Assembly (NCBI GenBank): GCA_944385905.1 | Contig: CALWZA010000033.1 | Location: forward strand, 1-33,918 | Reading direction: 5' to 3' | Source: an uncultured Clostridia bacterium | GTDB lineage: Bacteria; Bacillota; Clostridia; Oscillospirales; Ruminococcaceae | DNA: 33,918 nt | The notes under the pieces: generated by a model | The model's database searches: none | The model's input: the letters and a program-made list of their open reading frames with translations, nothing else | What the model was told of the DNA's origin: nothing | Translations under genes and position numbers: made by a program | In this document: one piece after another, positions 8,394 through 16,353 of the stretch | Layout of the letters: each line of letters begins with the position of its first letter | How positions within the stretch are numbered: position 1 is the stretch's first letter

Positions 8394-9596
8394 ATGGGGC
8401 TTAATGACACTCCGTCCGGAGAAAGAATACATATAGGGTTTTTCGGACGCAGAAACGCAGGAAAATCAAGTGTGGTAAACGCTGTCACCGGTCAGCAGAT
8501 TTCTATTGTCTCCGACACGAAAGGAACGACTACCGACCCTGTTTACAAGTCCATGGAGCTTCTTCCTCTCGGTCCTGTAATGATTATTGATACTCCAGGT
8601 TTCGACGACGAGGGAAATCTGGGTGAACTGAGAATGAAAAAAACCGTTGAGGTTCTCAACAAAACAGACATTGCCGTTTTGGTCGTAGATTCAACTAATC
8701 AGCTCGGGCAATGCGAAACAGATCTGATCAGACTTTTTAAAGAAAAGAATATAAATTACATTATAGCCTTAAACAAATCTGATTTAAGAGACAGCGCTCC
8801 CTCTCCAAAAGAAAATGAAATTTATGTCAGTGCGAAAACAGGTGCGGGTATTTTTGAGCTTAAAGAAAGAATGGCAAGGATGCCTGTATTTGGCGAACAT
8901 AATGTTCGCTTGGTCGGAGACTTTTTATCCGCCGGAGACTTAGTTGTGTTGGTAACTCCGATTGATTCCGCCGCACCGAAAGGCCGAATGATCCTGCCTC
9001 AGCAGCAGGTTCTGCGCGATGTTTTGGATTCTGACGCCGCCGCTGTAGTCGTTAAGGAAAACGGTTTGGAAAAAGCTCTTTCGGCTCTTTCGCAAAAGCC
9101 TGCTCTCGTTATTACTGACAGTCAGGCATTTAAACAGGTGTCTGAAATAACTCCTAAGGACATCCCCCTGACCTCGTTTTCTATACTTATGGCCAGATAC
9201 AAGGGCTTTCTTGAAACCTCTGTCCGCAGCATTAAAGCTATCTATTCCCTTAAAGACGGAGACACAGTGCTTATATCGGAAGGCTGCACACACCACAGAC
9301 AGTGCGGTGATATCGGCACAGTTAAAATTCCGAAATGGCTCAGGGAAAAAACCGGCAAAGAGCTTAAATTCGCGACCTCATCAGGCACTGAATTTCCCGA
9401 CGACCTCTCACCATATTCGCTGGTTGTTCACTGCGGAGGATGTATGCTTAACGACAGAGAAGTAAAGTCAAGAATGAAACGTTCGGTAAAACAGGGCGTT
9501 CCGTTTACAAACTACGGCATAACAATCGCCTACACAAACGGAATACTCAAAAGAAGTCTTGAAATATTCCCCGATTTATACAAGCTTATAGACTAA
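8394..9596 (+). CDS. hydF: [FeFe] hydrogenase maturation GTPase HydF
   Basis: HydF is the scaffold GTPase that receives the two-iron subcluster precursor and passes it to apo-hydrogenase. The 400-residue protein has an Era-like GTPase domain (P-loop GRRNAGKS 18-25, DTPGF, NKSD), a dimerisation domain, and the HydF [4Fe-4S] motif CTH (Cys298, His300) with HCGGC (His346, Cys347, Cys350), i.e. CxHx45HCxxC. It starts 24 bp after the binding-protein gene with AAGGAG upstream, and the operon terminator follows. HydG and a hydrogenase are not in this window, so HydF either serves a hydrogenase encoded elsewhere or has a partner in this operon. Confidence 0.92.
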   Translation: MGLNDTPSGERIHIGFFGRRNAGKSSVVNAVTGQQISIVSDTKGTTTDPVYKSMELLPLGPVMIIDTPGFDDEGNLGELRMKKTVEVLNKTDIAVLVVDSTNQLGQCETDLIRLFKEKNINYIIALNKSDLRDSAPSPKENEIYVSAKTGAGIFELKERMARMPVFGEHNVRLVGDFLSAGDLVVLVTPIDSAAPKGRMILPQQQVLRDVLDSDAAAVVVKENGLEKALSALSQKPALVITDSQAFKQVSEITPKDIPLTSFSILMARYKGFLETSVRSIKAIYSLKDGDTVLISEGCTHHRQCGDIGTVKIPKWLREKTGKELKFATSSGTEFPDDLSPYSLVVHCGGCMLNDREVKSRMKRSVKQGVPFTNYGITIAYTNGILKRSLEIFPDLYKLID

Positions 9597-9601
9597 AACA
9601 A

Positions 9602-9640
9602 CCGCTTTGTTCCAATTAAAGGAGCAAAGCGGCTTTTTTA
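9602..9640 (+). terminator. Terminator after hydF
   Basis: A 12 bp stem (CCGCTTTGTTCC, 9602-9613, pairing with GGAGCAAAGCGG, 9621-9632, one G-U pair) with a 7 nt loop is followed by CTTTTTTATTTATT. It is a textbook rho-independent terminator ending the rightward operon. It may also help stop the leftward glycosidase transcript, though the T-run on that side is weak. Confidence 0.85.
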
Positions 9641-9688
9641 TTTATTAGTTTTAAAAATAATCAGGCAACAAAGCTTTTACAAGGCTGT

Positions 9689-11758
9689 TTATTCAAAGAC
9701 ATTTAATTCCTTACCGTCACGGACAAACACGGGTATAATATCAACCGGAGCAGGAACAGTTACTCTCTGACCTCCCTGATACTGCTTTTTGGTGTGCGCG
9801 TCTGTCCATGTGGCACCTGCGGGCAGATATACGCTTCTTTCTGTCATGCCCTCCTCCATTACAGGCGCAACGAGTATATCAGGGCCGAACATATACTCGT
9901 CTTCGGTTTCCCATGCCATTTTATCATTGTAAAAGTCAAAAAACAGAGGTCTCATTACGGGTGTCCCCTTGCTGCTCGCCGAATCCATACACTCTCTTAT
10001 ATACGGGCGCAGGCGCTCTCTTACGAAGAGATATTTTTTAAGAATTTCATAGTTCTCCTCGCCGAAGCTCCAGACCTCGTTGTCCTGTCCGGATGTAAGC
10101 TGGCGCACTCCGTTTATATATTCCTCTTCACGCTCATACCACGGCGATCTCTCTCCGTGCATACGGAAAACAGGGCAGAAAGCGCCCCACTCAAACCAGC
10201 GTACTAAAAGCTCTCGGAACTTTTCATCCGAAATATCGCCGCCGAGGAAACCGCCTATATCCGAAGTCCACCACGGAATACCCGCGACCGACATATTAAG
10301 TCCTGCCTGAAGCTGTTCTCGCATTGACCGAAACGACGAGTAGATATCGCCCGACCATGTGAGAGTACCATACTTCTGGCTTCCTGCCCATGCGCATCTT
10401 ACAAGGCTGAGAACATCTTTTTCTCCGACTGATTTAAGCCCGTCATAAAAGCCCTTTGCGTACATAAGCGGATATATATTTGTGCACTGAAGTGCTGGAC
10501 CGGCATAATAGCGGTAAATGTCAAAATCATAAGGTCCGTACTCAGGCTCGGCTTCGTCAAGCCAAAAACAGCGTATGCCGTACTTATAATAATTTTCCCT
10601 GCATCTGTCCCAGACAAACTTCTGCGCTCCCGGGTTTGTTGCGTCATAGAAAGTGGTATTGCCCATCCAAGTCATGTGAATACCGTTTCCCCTGTCGGCA
10701 CGTACGAGATAGCCGTTTCCTGCCATTTCGCCGAAATTTTCGCTCTTTTCATCGATTGTCGGCCATACCGAAACTACGGTTTCTATGCCCATAGACTTAA
10801 GCTCGTCAACCATTGCCTGCGGGTCGGGCCAGTCTCTCGGCTCAAATTTGAAATCGCCCTGTCTTGTCCAGTGAAAAAAGTCGATAACTATCGCGTCCAT
10901 GGGAAGGCCAAGTTCTTTGTGCTTTCTTGCGACGTTCAAGAGCTCCTCCTGATTGCGGTATCTGAGCTTGCACTGCCAGTATCCGAGACCGTATTCGGGC
11001 ATTCTCGGAGCTCTTCCCGTTGCGGCTGTATAGTTTTCCTCAATCTCCGCCGGAGTGTCCCCTGCGGTTATGAAATAGTCAAGCTTCTTTGTGCTTTTTG
11101 CGTACCACTCGGTTTTGTTTGTACCGAACGTCGCTGTTCCGACAGCCGGATTGTTCCACAAAAAGCCGTATCCCCTGCTTGAAACGTAAAACGGCACGCT
11201 TGCCTGACTGTTTCTGTGGCAAAGCTCCAAAACAGCTCCCTTTTTATTCAGGTGCTTTTCCTGATACTGTCCCATTCCGAATATCTTTTCATCGTCGAAC
11301 GCTTCAAACCTTGCGTACAGCTCATAATCGGTAGAGCCGACATAGCACTTAAGCTCCCTTGCGTCCACTCTCAGCGGAACGCAGTAGCGGTTGAGCCTGT
11401 TTCTGTTGCGCCAGTATTCCTCAGTCAAAAGCTCGCCTTTATGATTGTAAAAGCTTATATATCCCTCATAGGACACTTTTGCGGTTATCTTTCCGTTTGT
11501 TATATAGTGGTTTACCCCTGTTTGGTGATATTTTTTGTACTCGTCGCTTTTATACCACGGGTCTGTTGCGTCAACGGTTTCCTCTTTAAATATGGGCTGA
11601 GTTTCTTTCACCTTTTCACACAGCGCCCAGTCGTTTGCGTCCATCTGCGGCTCTTTTGTCATTCTCACGCGAAACGAATTTTCACCCCAAGGGTCTATCC
11701 ACACCTGCGATACTCCCGACTTAATAATAAGTCTGTTGTTTTCCCTATATACTGCCAT
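9689..11758 (-). CDS. Glycoside hydrolase family 31 enzyme (probable alpha-xylosidase/alpha-glucosidase)
   Basis: This 689-residue GH31 retaining glycosidase removes terminal alpha-linked xylose or glucose. The catalytic nucleophile is predicted as Asp401 in FWLDEAEPE and the acid/base as Asp471 in TLTWSGDIYSSF; other hallmarks are IVIDFFHW (291-297) and GIPWWTSDIGGF. The WLDEAEPE context resembles bacterial alpha-xylosidases more than starch-type enzymes, but substrate cannot be fixed by motif alone. There is no signal peptide, so it should act in the cytoplasm on imported oligosaccharides. A ribosome site (AAAGGAATGG) precedes the ATG. It lies 93 bp downstream of the GH95 gene on the same strand, probably in one transcript. 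Confidence 0.88.
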   Translation of the reverse strand: MAVYRENNRLIIKSGVSQVWIDPWGENSFRVRMTKEPQMDANDWALCEKVKETQPIFKEETVDATDPWYKSDEYKKYHQTGVNHYITNGKITAKVSYEGYISFYNHKGELLTEEYWRNRNRLNRYCVPLRVDARELKCYVGSTDYELYARFEAFDDEKIFGMGQYQEKHLNKKGAVLELCHRNSQASVPFYVSSRGYGFLWNNPAVGTATFGTNKTEWYAKSTKKLDYFITAGDTPAEIEENYTAATGRAPRMPEYGLGYWQCKLRYRNQEELLNVARKHKELGLPMDAIVIDFFHWTRQGDFKFEPRDWPDPQAMVDELKSMGIETVVSVWPTIDEKSENFGEMAGNGYLVRADRGNGIHMTWMGNTTFYDATNPGAQKFVWDRCRENYYKYGIRCFWLDEAEPEYGPYDFDIYRYYAGPALQCTNIYPLMYAKGFYDGLKSVGEKDVLSLVRCAWAGSQKYGTLTWSGDIYSSFRSMREQLQAGLNMSVAGIPWWTSDIGGFLGGDISDEKFRELLVRWFEWGAFCPVFRMHGERSPWYEREEEYINGVRQLTSGQDNEVWSFGEENYEILKKYLFVRERLRPYIRECMDSASSKGTPVMRPLFFDFYNDKMAWETEDEYMFGPDILVAPVMEEGMTERSVYLPAGATWTDAHTKKQYQGGQRVTVPAPVDIIPVFVRDGKELNVFE

Positions 11759-11851
11759 ATAATCACCATTCCTTTTAGCAAATCAGCGGACGGAATATTA
11801 ATTTTGTTTATATACCGCCCGCCTGTCTCAATCCATAAAATTATAAACTAA

Positions 11852-14179
11852 TTACACAAGCTGAAGAACATCTCCTGCTTTTGCACTTACTTTTTTCGAT
11901 GTGCCGCTGTATTTAATCTCAAGTTGCGCGTCAAATTTAAAGCTGAGCTTAGCGTATGTCAAGGCACCGTTTTCCCATTTAAGGTCGGCGGTTACACCGT
12001 TTTTAGCGCATATGCCGCTTACCTCTCCGCTGTCCCACTCATCGGGAAGCGCCGGAAGAAGCATGACTACATTGTCATAGCTCTGCATAAGCATTTCACA
12101 TATTCCCGCTGCTACGCCGAAATTTCCGTCGATTTGGAACGGAGGGTGAGCGTCAAACAGATTGGGATAGCTTCCCCCTGCAGTCCAGTCGATTTCAAGA
12201 TTAGGGTCGATAAACGTAAGCTGCTGTTTCAAAAGTTTCAGCGCCGTATTACCGTCAAGAAGTCTCGCCCACTGGTTTACCTTCCAGCCGAGACTCCAGC
12301 CTGTACCTGTCAAACCTTTTGTTTCAAGCACCTTTTTACATGCTTGAGCAAGTTCCGGAGTTTTATCCGGGGTTATCAGCCTTGCGGGATGAAGTCCGTA
12401 CAAGTGTGAAATATGTCTGTGATACTTATCAGCTTCCGTATATTCCTCGCTCCATTCAAGAAGCCGTCCGTCCGAGCCCACTTTAAACGGCGAAAGCTTA
12501 GGAAGTATTTCTTCAAGCTTTGATTTAAACTCATCGTCTGATCCGATAATATCGCAAGCTTTTACACAATTTGAAAAAAGCTCTTTTATTATTGACATAG
12601 TCATTGTTGTCGTTTTTGCGACATAGTCGTATTCGCCGTTATAAATAAACGCATTTTCAGGAGATGTTGTCAGAGCATATATCAATGTTCCGTCGCTGTC
12701 TTCCGTAAGACCGCTCAAATAGAATTTCGCGGCTTCCTTCATAATCGGATAAGCTGTGTTTTTCAAAAATTCCTTATCAAGCGTAAACTCATACTGCTCG
12801 AAGAGGTGCTCGCAAAGCCAGCCGGACGACATCTGCCAAAACGCCCATACTGCGCATCCTTGTCCTCTGTTTCCGACGGGGTTTGACAGTCTCCAGATAT
12901 CGGTATTATGGTGTGAAACAAATCCCGGGGCGTTATAATACTCCTTTGCGGTTTCCTTTCCGGCTATGCTCATTTCCTTAATAAGCGAAATCATAGGCTC
13001 GTTAAACTCGGCAAGGTTGCACATAAACACCGGCCAGTAGTTCATTTCAGTATTAATGTTAATAGTATAATTGCTGCTCCATGGCGGCGTAACGTCATTA
13101 TTCCAAATTCCCTGAAGGTTTGTCGCAGTTGTTCCCGGTCGTGACGAGCTTATTATAAGGTAACGTCCGAACTGCAAAAGATAAACGGGAAGATTTTTAT
13201 CCTGCCTTGTTTGGGCAAAGTTGCGGAGTCTGTCGTACATTGAAACGTCGGCAAACTCATCCTCTCCCAATGAAAAATCAAATCTGTCGTAATACTTTTT
13301 ATAATCCGCGATATGCTCGGCTTTAAGCTCGCTGTAAGCTCTTTTGGAAACCTTTCGCATATCTTCCCTGCAAGGCTCAATATACGGCTTCTGAGCAAAC
13401 TCAGGATGCTTGTCAAAGCCTGCGAAATTGCTTCTCACTGTCATAAACAAGGTTACGGCTGTCGCGTTTTCAACAACAACCTTTCCGTCTTTTCCCAAAA
13501 CCGTTCCACCCTCGTTTACAGCTTTGACTATCGAGCAATATCGTATTCCCTTTTCTTCCTTTTTATCGGAATAAGTCAGATGCTTTTCGCATGAAACATA
13601 TGACGGCTCAGCGTTTGACGGGCACTGAGCTTCGATTTCAATTGAATTTTCAATGACTTCAGCTGAAAATTTAAGCTGGCAGTTAAAACTAATCTCCATG
13701 CTGAGCGAGTTTGGTTTATCAGCTTCAAATCTCATAATAAATGCCTGAGCAGGAGCGGAAACAAAACTCTCTCTTTTATATTTTACCCCTCCGCAGGTAT
13801 ATTCGGCTGATGATACAGCGGTGTTAAGGTCAAGGCACCTCACATAGTTTTCATACTCATTATGACCGAGTTTTACCGCTATATCTCCCATAGGCATATA
13901 TGCCTGGGTGAATTTTCCGCAGACATTTTGCTCGAGTATTTTCTGAGCCTCCGAAAACTTATTTTCCATAACAAGTTTTTTAGCTTCCTCAACATAAACA
14001 TATCTGCCATTTTCGTTCCAGTCGTGCGGATATCCTGACCAAAGCGTGTCCTCGTTCAAAGATATCAGCTCTTCATCTGTCCTTCCGAAAACCATAGCTC
14101 CGATTCTTCCGTTTCCGAGCGGAAGAGCCTCTACCCAGTGAGCGGCAGGCTTATAAAACTTCATTGCGAGCTTGTTCAT
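11852..14179 (-). CDS. Glycoside hydrolase family 95 alpha-L-fucosidase
   Basis: The 775-residue protein is a GH95 inverting glycosidase, a family dominated by 1,2-alpha-L-fucosidases with some alpha-L-galactosidases. The N-terminus is classic (WVEALPLGNGRIGAMVFG, LNEDTLWSG). Catalytic-region motifs are YTININTEMNYWP (371-383), TTSPENAF with Glu508 as a likely general acid, and HPPFQIDGNFG with Asp684. There is no signal peptide, so it is intracellular. Paired with the GH31 enzyme it could strip fucose and then xylose from oligosaccharides such as fucosylated xyloglucan; that is an inference from the combination. A Met six codons in is an alternative start, but the first fits the family. Confidence 0.9.
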   Translation of the reverse strand: MNKLAMKFYKPAAHWVEALPLGNGRIGAMVFGRTDEELISLNEDTLWSGYPHDWNENGRYVYVEEAKKLVMENKFSEAQKILEQNVCGKFTQAYMPMGDIAVKLGHNEYENYVRCLDLNTAVSSAEYTCGGVKYKRESFVSAPAQAFIMRFEADKPNSLSMEISFNCQLKFSAEVIENSIEIEAQCPSNAEPSYVSCEKHLTYSDKKEEKGIRYCSIVKAVNEGGTVLGKDGKVVVENATAVTLFMTVRSNFAGFDKHPEFAQKPYIEPCREDMRKVSKRAYSELKAEHIADYKKYYDRFDFSLGEDEFADVSMYDRLRNFAQTRQDKNLPVYLLQFGRYLIISSSRPGTTATNLQGIWNNDVTPPWSSNYTININTEMNYWPVFMCNLAEFNEPMISLIKEMSIAGKETAKEYYNAPGFVSHHNTDIWRLSNPVGNRGQGCAVWAFWQMSSGWLCEHLFEQYEFTLDKEFLKNTAYPIMKEAAKFYLSGLTEDSDGTLIYALTTSPENAFIYNGEYDYVAKTTTMTMSIIKELFSNCVKACDIIGSDDEFKSKLEEILPKLSPFKVGSDGRLLEWSEEYTEADKYHRHISHLYGLHPARLITPDKTPELAQACKKVLETKGLTGTGWSLGWKVNQWARLLDGNTALKLLKQQLTFIDPNLEIDWTAGGSYPNLFDAHPPFQIDGNFGVAAGICEMLMQSYDNVVMLLPALPDEWDSGEVSGICAKNGVTADLKWENGALTYAKLSFKFDAQLEIKYSGTSKKVSAKAGDVLQLV

Positions 14180-14236
14180 TTAATCATCACCACTTATCAA
14201 ATAATTATGTCTTACGCAAAAACAAATCGCATTTTT

Positions 14237-14264
14237 ATATTATCATATCTGATAATTTTGTCAA
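14237..14264 (-). promoter_or_regulatory. Promoter of the GH95-GH31 pair with palindromic operator
   Basis: On the minus strand TTGACA (14264-14259), a 16 bp spacer and TAATAT (14242-14237) form a strong promoter about 60 bp before the GH95 start. Most of the spacer is a perfect 7 bp inverted repeat, ATTATCA-tatc-TGATAAT (14239-14256). Such a palindrome between -35 and -10 is a typical repressor operator, which would fit sugar-dependent induction. No cognate regulator gene is adjacent. Confidence 0.6.
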
Positions 14265-14321
14265 CAAGCCGCCTCAAAAATATCCGTAATTTTTATACAA
14301 CTTAAAAAAGCTCTGTTTGGC

Positions 14322-14339
14322 ATGTTAATTTCTTGACAA
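14322..14339 (+). promoter_or_regulatory. Probable Rex operator upstream of aconitase
   Basis: ATGTTAA-TTTC-TTGACAA matches the known Rex consensus TTGTTAA-N4-TTAACAA at 12 of 14 conserved positions with the exact spacing. Its right half is the -35 element of the aconitase promoter, so bound Rex would block RNA polymerase. Rex itself is the third gene of this transcript, which predicts redox (NADH/NAD+) feedback control. Confidence 0.65.
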
Positions 14340-14361
14340 TCACGCTTAGTTGATATAAAAT
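14333..14361 (+). promoter_or_regulatory. Promoter of the acn-icd-rex operon
   Basis: TTGACA (14333-14338), a 17 bp spacer and TAAAAT (14356-14361) precede the aconitase start by about 35 bp. It diverges from the glycosidase promoter across a shared region of about 70 bp. Confidence 0.7.
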
Positions 14362-14397
14362 AATAAAGAATTATTATTTAATGATTGGAGAAATAAT

Positions 14398-16332
14398 ATG
14401 GGACTTACTCTTACCGAAAAAATCCTGAAAGCACATGTCGTTGACGGAGAATTTATCAAGGGCAGTGAAATCGGAATTAAAATCGACCAGACGCTCACTC
14501 AGGACGCTACAGGAACCATGGCTTATCTTGAATTCGAGGCTATGGGCGTTCCGCGTGTAAAAACCGAACGCTCTGTTGCTTACATAGACCACAATACTCT
14601 TCAGTCGGGCTTTGAAAACGCTGACGACCACCGCTTTATCGGTTCTGTTTGCAAAAAGCACGGCATTTATTTTTCACGTCCCGGCAACGGAATCTGTCAT
14701 CAGGTTCACCTTGAACGTTTCGGAATTCCCGGAAAGACTCTTATCGGCTCTGACTCTCACACTCCTACAGGCGGCGGAATAGGCATGATTGCTATCGGAG
14801 CGGGAGGTCTTGACGTTGCCGTCGCTATGGGCGGAGGAGCGTATTATATCACCTATCCGAAAATCGTTAAGGTAAACCTTACGGGAAAGCTTTCACCTTG
14901 GGTTGCGGCTAAGGATGTTATTCTTGAGGTTCTGCGCCGACTTTCCGTTAAAGGCGGAGTAGGAAAAGTAATTGAATACTGCGGCGAAGGAGTTAAAACC
15001 CTTTCTGTTCCCGAAAGAGCTACCATAACCAACATGGGCGCTGAGCTCGGAGCTACCACATCTATCTTCCCGTCTGATGAAATCACCAGACAGTTTTTAA
15101 AGGCTCAGGGCAGAGAAGATGTTTGGGTTGAGCTTTCGGCTGACGCTGACGCTGTTTACGATGAAATTGTTGACATCAATCTTTCAGAGCTTGTTCCTCT
15201 TGCCGCTTGTCCTCACTCGCCTGACAATGTCAAGAGCGTTGAAGAAATCGGCACTCTTAAAATAGACCAGGTTTGCATCGGCTCATGCACAAACTCATCT
15301 CTTCTTGATATGCTTAAGGTTGCTCACATTCTCAAGGGCAAAACCGTTCATCCCGACGTTTCTCTTTCAATCGCTCCCGGTTCAAAGCAGGTTTTGAATA
15401 TGCTCGCTCAAAACGGCGCGCTTTCAATCCTTATTGACGCCGGAGCGAGAATCCTTGAATCGGCATGCGGTCCGTGTATAGGTATGGGACAGTCTCCTAA
15501 CTCAAAGGGTATTTCTTTGAGAACCTTCAACAGAAACTTTGAGGGACGTTCGGGCACAAAGGACGCTCAGATTTATCTCGTTTCTCCCGAAATGGCTGCT
15601 GTTTCCGCTTTGACAGGCTATCTCACCGACCCGAGAACTTTGGGTGAAATGCCTGAATTCAAGCTTCCCGAGGTATTCACAATCAACGACAACATGATTG
15701 TTCCGCCGGAATCAGAGGCTGAAATGGATAGCGTTGAGATACTCAGGGGCCCCAACATCAAACCTTTCCCTGTATCTGAAGCTCTTGTTGACAGCATCGA
15801 CGCTCAGGTATCGCTCAAAGTCGGCGACAACATCACAACAGACCACATTATGCCTGCCGGAGCTAAAATACTTCCCCTGCGTTCAAATATCCCCGCTATT
15901 TCAAAGTTCTGCTTTGCTGTATGCGATGAGGAATTTTCTGAAAGAGCATTAAGACTCGGAAAGAGCATTATAGTCGGAGGATCGAATTACGGTCAGGGCT
16001 CTTCGAGAGAACATGCGGCTCTCGCTCCTCTTTATCTCGGCGTTAAGGCGGTTTTGGTTAAGTCATTTGCGAGAATTCACCGCTCGAACCTCATAAATTC
16101 AGGAATACTCCCTCTTACCTTTGCAAACGAGGCTGATTACGACCTCATTTCTCAGGGAGACGAGCTTGTCATGACAAACATCAGAGACGCTGTCGCAAAC
16201 GGCAAGGATTTTGAAATTCTTGACAAGACAAACGGAAAAACCATTATCGCAAAGTGTGAGCTTTCTGACAGGGCAAAGGCTATAATGGCTGCCGGAGGAC
16301 TTCTCAATTTCACAAGAGAAAGCCTTAAGTAA
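14398..16332 (+). CDS. acn: Aconitate hydratase
   Basis: Aconitase converts citrate to isocitrate through cis-aconitate in the cytoplasm. The 644-residue protein is the shorter single-chain form close to 3-isopropylmalate dehydratase large and small subunits fused together. [4Fe-4S] ligands are Cys297 (CIGSCTNSS) and Cys357/Cys360 (CGPCIGMGQSPNSKG). The C-terminal swivel domain has DNITTDHIMPAG, GGSNYGQGSSREHAA and RIHRSNLINSG. GGAG lies just before the ATG. The isocitrate dehydrogenase gene follows 21 bp later, so the pair makes 2-oxoglutarate, probably for glutamate synthesis in an anaerobe with an incomplete citric acid cycle. No citrate synthase is in the window. Confidence 0.94.
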   Translation: MGLTLTEKILKAHVVDGEFIKGSEIGIKIDQTLTQDATGTMAYLEFEAMGVPRVKTERSVAYIDHNTLQSGFENADDHRFIGSVCKKHGIYFSRPGNGICHQVHLERFGIPGKTLIGSDSHTPTGGGIGMIAIGAGGLDVAVAMGGGAYYITYPKIVKVNLTGKLSPWVAAKDVILEVLRRLSVKGGVGKVIEYCGEGVKTLSVPERATITNMGAELGATTSIFPSDEITRQFLKAQGREDVWVELSADADAVYDEIVDINLSELVPLAACPHSPDNVKSVEEIGTLKIDQVCIGSCTNSSLLDMLKVAHILKGKTVHPDVSLSIAPGSKQVLNMLAQNGALSILIDAGARILESACGPCIGMGQSPNSKGISLRTFNRNFEGRSGTKDAQIYLVSPEMAAVSALTGYLTDPRTLGEMPEFKLPEVFTINDNMIVPPESEAEMDSVEILRGPNIKPFPVSEALVDSIDAQVSLKVGDNITTDHIMPAGAKILPLRSNIPAISKFCFAVCDEEFSERALRLGKSIIVGGSNYGQGSSREHAALAPLYLGVKAVLVKSFARIHRSNLINSGILPLTFANEADYDLISQGDELVMTNIRDAVANGKDFEILDKTNGKTIIAKCELSDRAKAIMAAGGLLNFTRESLK

Positions 16333-16353
16333 TCAAAAGAAAGGACAATCGGA

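Noticed and set aside
9794-11851. Long plus-strand frames opposite the GH31 gene
   Set aside because: They are antisense to a clear GH31 coding sequence and resemble no protein family.
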